Assembly (NCBI RefSeq): GCF_024808255.1
Contig: NZ_JANTYS010000017.1
Coordinates: 83,365-147,364 of the forward strand
Length of the DNA: 64,000 nucleotides
Reading direction: 5' to 3'
From: Mucilaginibacter dorajii
Lineage (GTDB): Bacteria > Bacteroidota > Bacteroidia > Sphingobacteriales > Sphingobacteriaceae
The notes under the pieces are model-generated. The model made no database searches. It was not told the origin of the DNA and was given only the letters and a program-made list of their open reading frames with translations. Made by a program: the position numbers and the translations under genes. Of the stretch, positions 63,938 through 64,000 are shown one piece after another. Each line of letters starts with the position of its first letter. The stretch's first letter is position 1.

Positions 63938-64000
63938 TTAAACCAATTGCATATTGTGTTTTTTAGCTAACCTTTTTAACGAAGCCAGTTCCTTACGTTT
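63938..64000 (-). CDS. Possible C-terminal end of a minus-strand gene
   Basis: From the right edge, 20 codons read KRKELASLKRLAKKHNMQLV before TAA at 63938. The basic helical composition and the end before a repeat cluster are gene-like, but the piece is too short to identify or to prove coding. Confidence 0.35.
   Translation of the reverse strand, partial: KRKELASLKRLAKKHNMQLV

Overview
The window reads as chromosome of a Bacteroidota bacterium, most likely a Sphingobacteriaceae member close to Mucilaginibacter or Pedobacter (inference). The signs are a SusC/SusD polysaccharide locus driven by an ECF sigma/FecR pair, gliding-motility-type (type IX secretion) C-terminal domains, LytS/LytTR two-component pairs, TAnnTTTG-type -7 promoter boxes, a DUF6443/Rhs protein and a GH92 mannosidase. 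I saw no rRNA, tRNA or CRISPR array.

Layout. 1-4.7 kb: the end of a YtcJ-like amidohydrolase, an unknown protein, and an exported metallophosphoesterase/YceI/cytochrome c operon. 4.7-12.4 kb: two LytS-LytTR two-component pairs on opposite strands flank an ene-reductase, a cupin and an AraC regulator. 12.4-18.7 kb: a candidate small RNA, a Tat-exported acid phosphatase, a FecA-like TonB receptor, a YdcF-like protein and a ModE-like regulator. 18.9-29.3 kb: a glycan utilisation locus on the minus strand (FecR, SusC, SusD, two GH18 proteins, GH16) with its sigma factor divergent. 29.3-36.7 kb: ligase-associated exonuclease plus ATP-dependent DNA ligase, a MaoC dehydratase, a REP-associated transposase (RAYT) set among its own REP palindromes, and gcvP. 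36.8-50 kb: two tandem paralogous beta-helix proteins with sorting domains, pdxJ, a polysaccharide deacetylase, csaA, a deaminase, superoxide dismutase, a ferredoxin reductase and a GH92 mannosidase. 50-51.4 kb: 1.4 kb without a convincing gene, packed with inverted repeats.

51.4-62.9 kb is the most distinctive part: a polymorphic-toxin locus. A small secreted protein and a 1406-residue YD/Rhs-like protein precede a 1225-residue DUF6443-Rhs protein whose variable tip carries a perfect metzincin motif (HExxHxxGxxH). It is followed by two paralogous lipoproteins that look like immunity proteins. Then comes a headless second cassette: the last part of the Rhs core (115 bp identical to the full gene), a different tip with its own HExxH, and an exported partner overlapping it by 4 bp. 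Each immunity-type gene is followed by the same GC-rich hairpin and the same terminator palindrome, and a longer repeat follows two of them, as expected for an array that swaps tips by recombination.

Palindromic repeats of several families fill many intergenic gaps. One of them has entered a reading frame and encodes the C-terminal tail of the ligase-associated exonuclease. The window closes with a small membrane protein and what may be the last 20 codons of a minus-strand gene.
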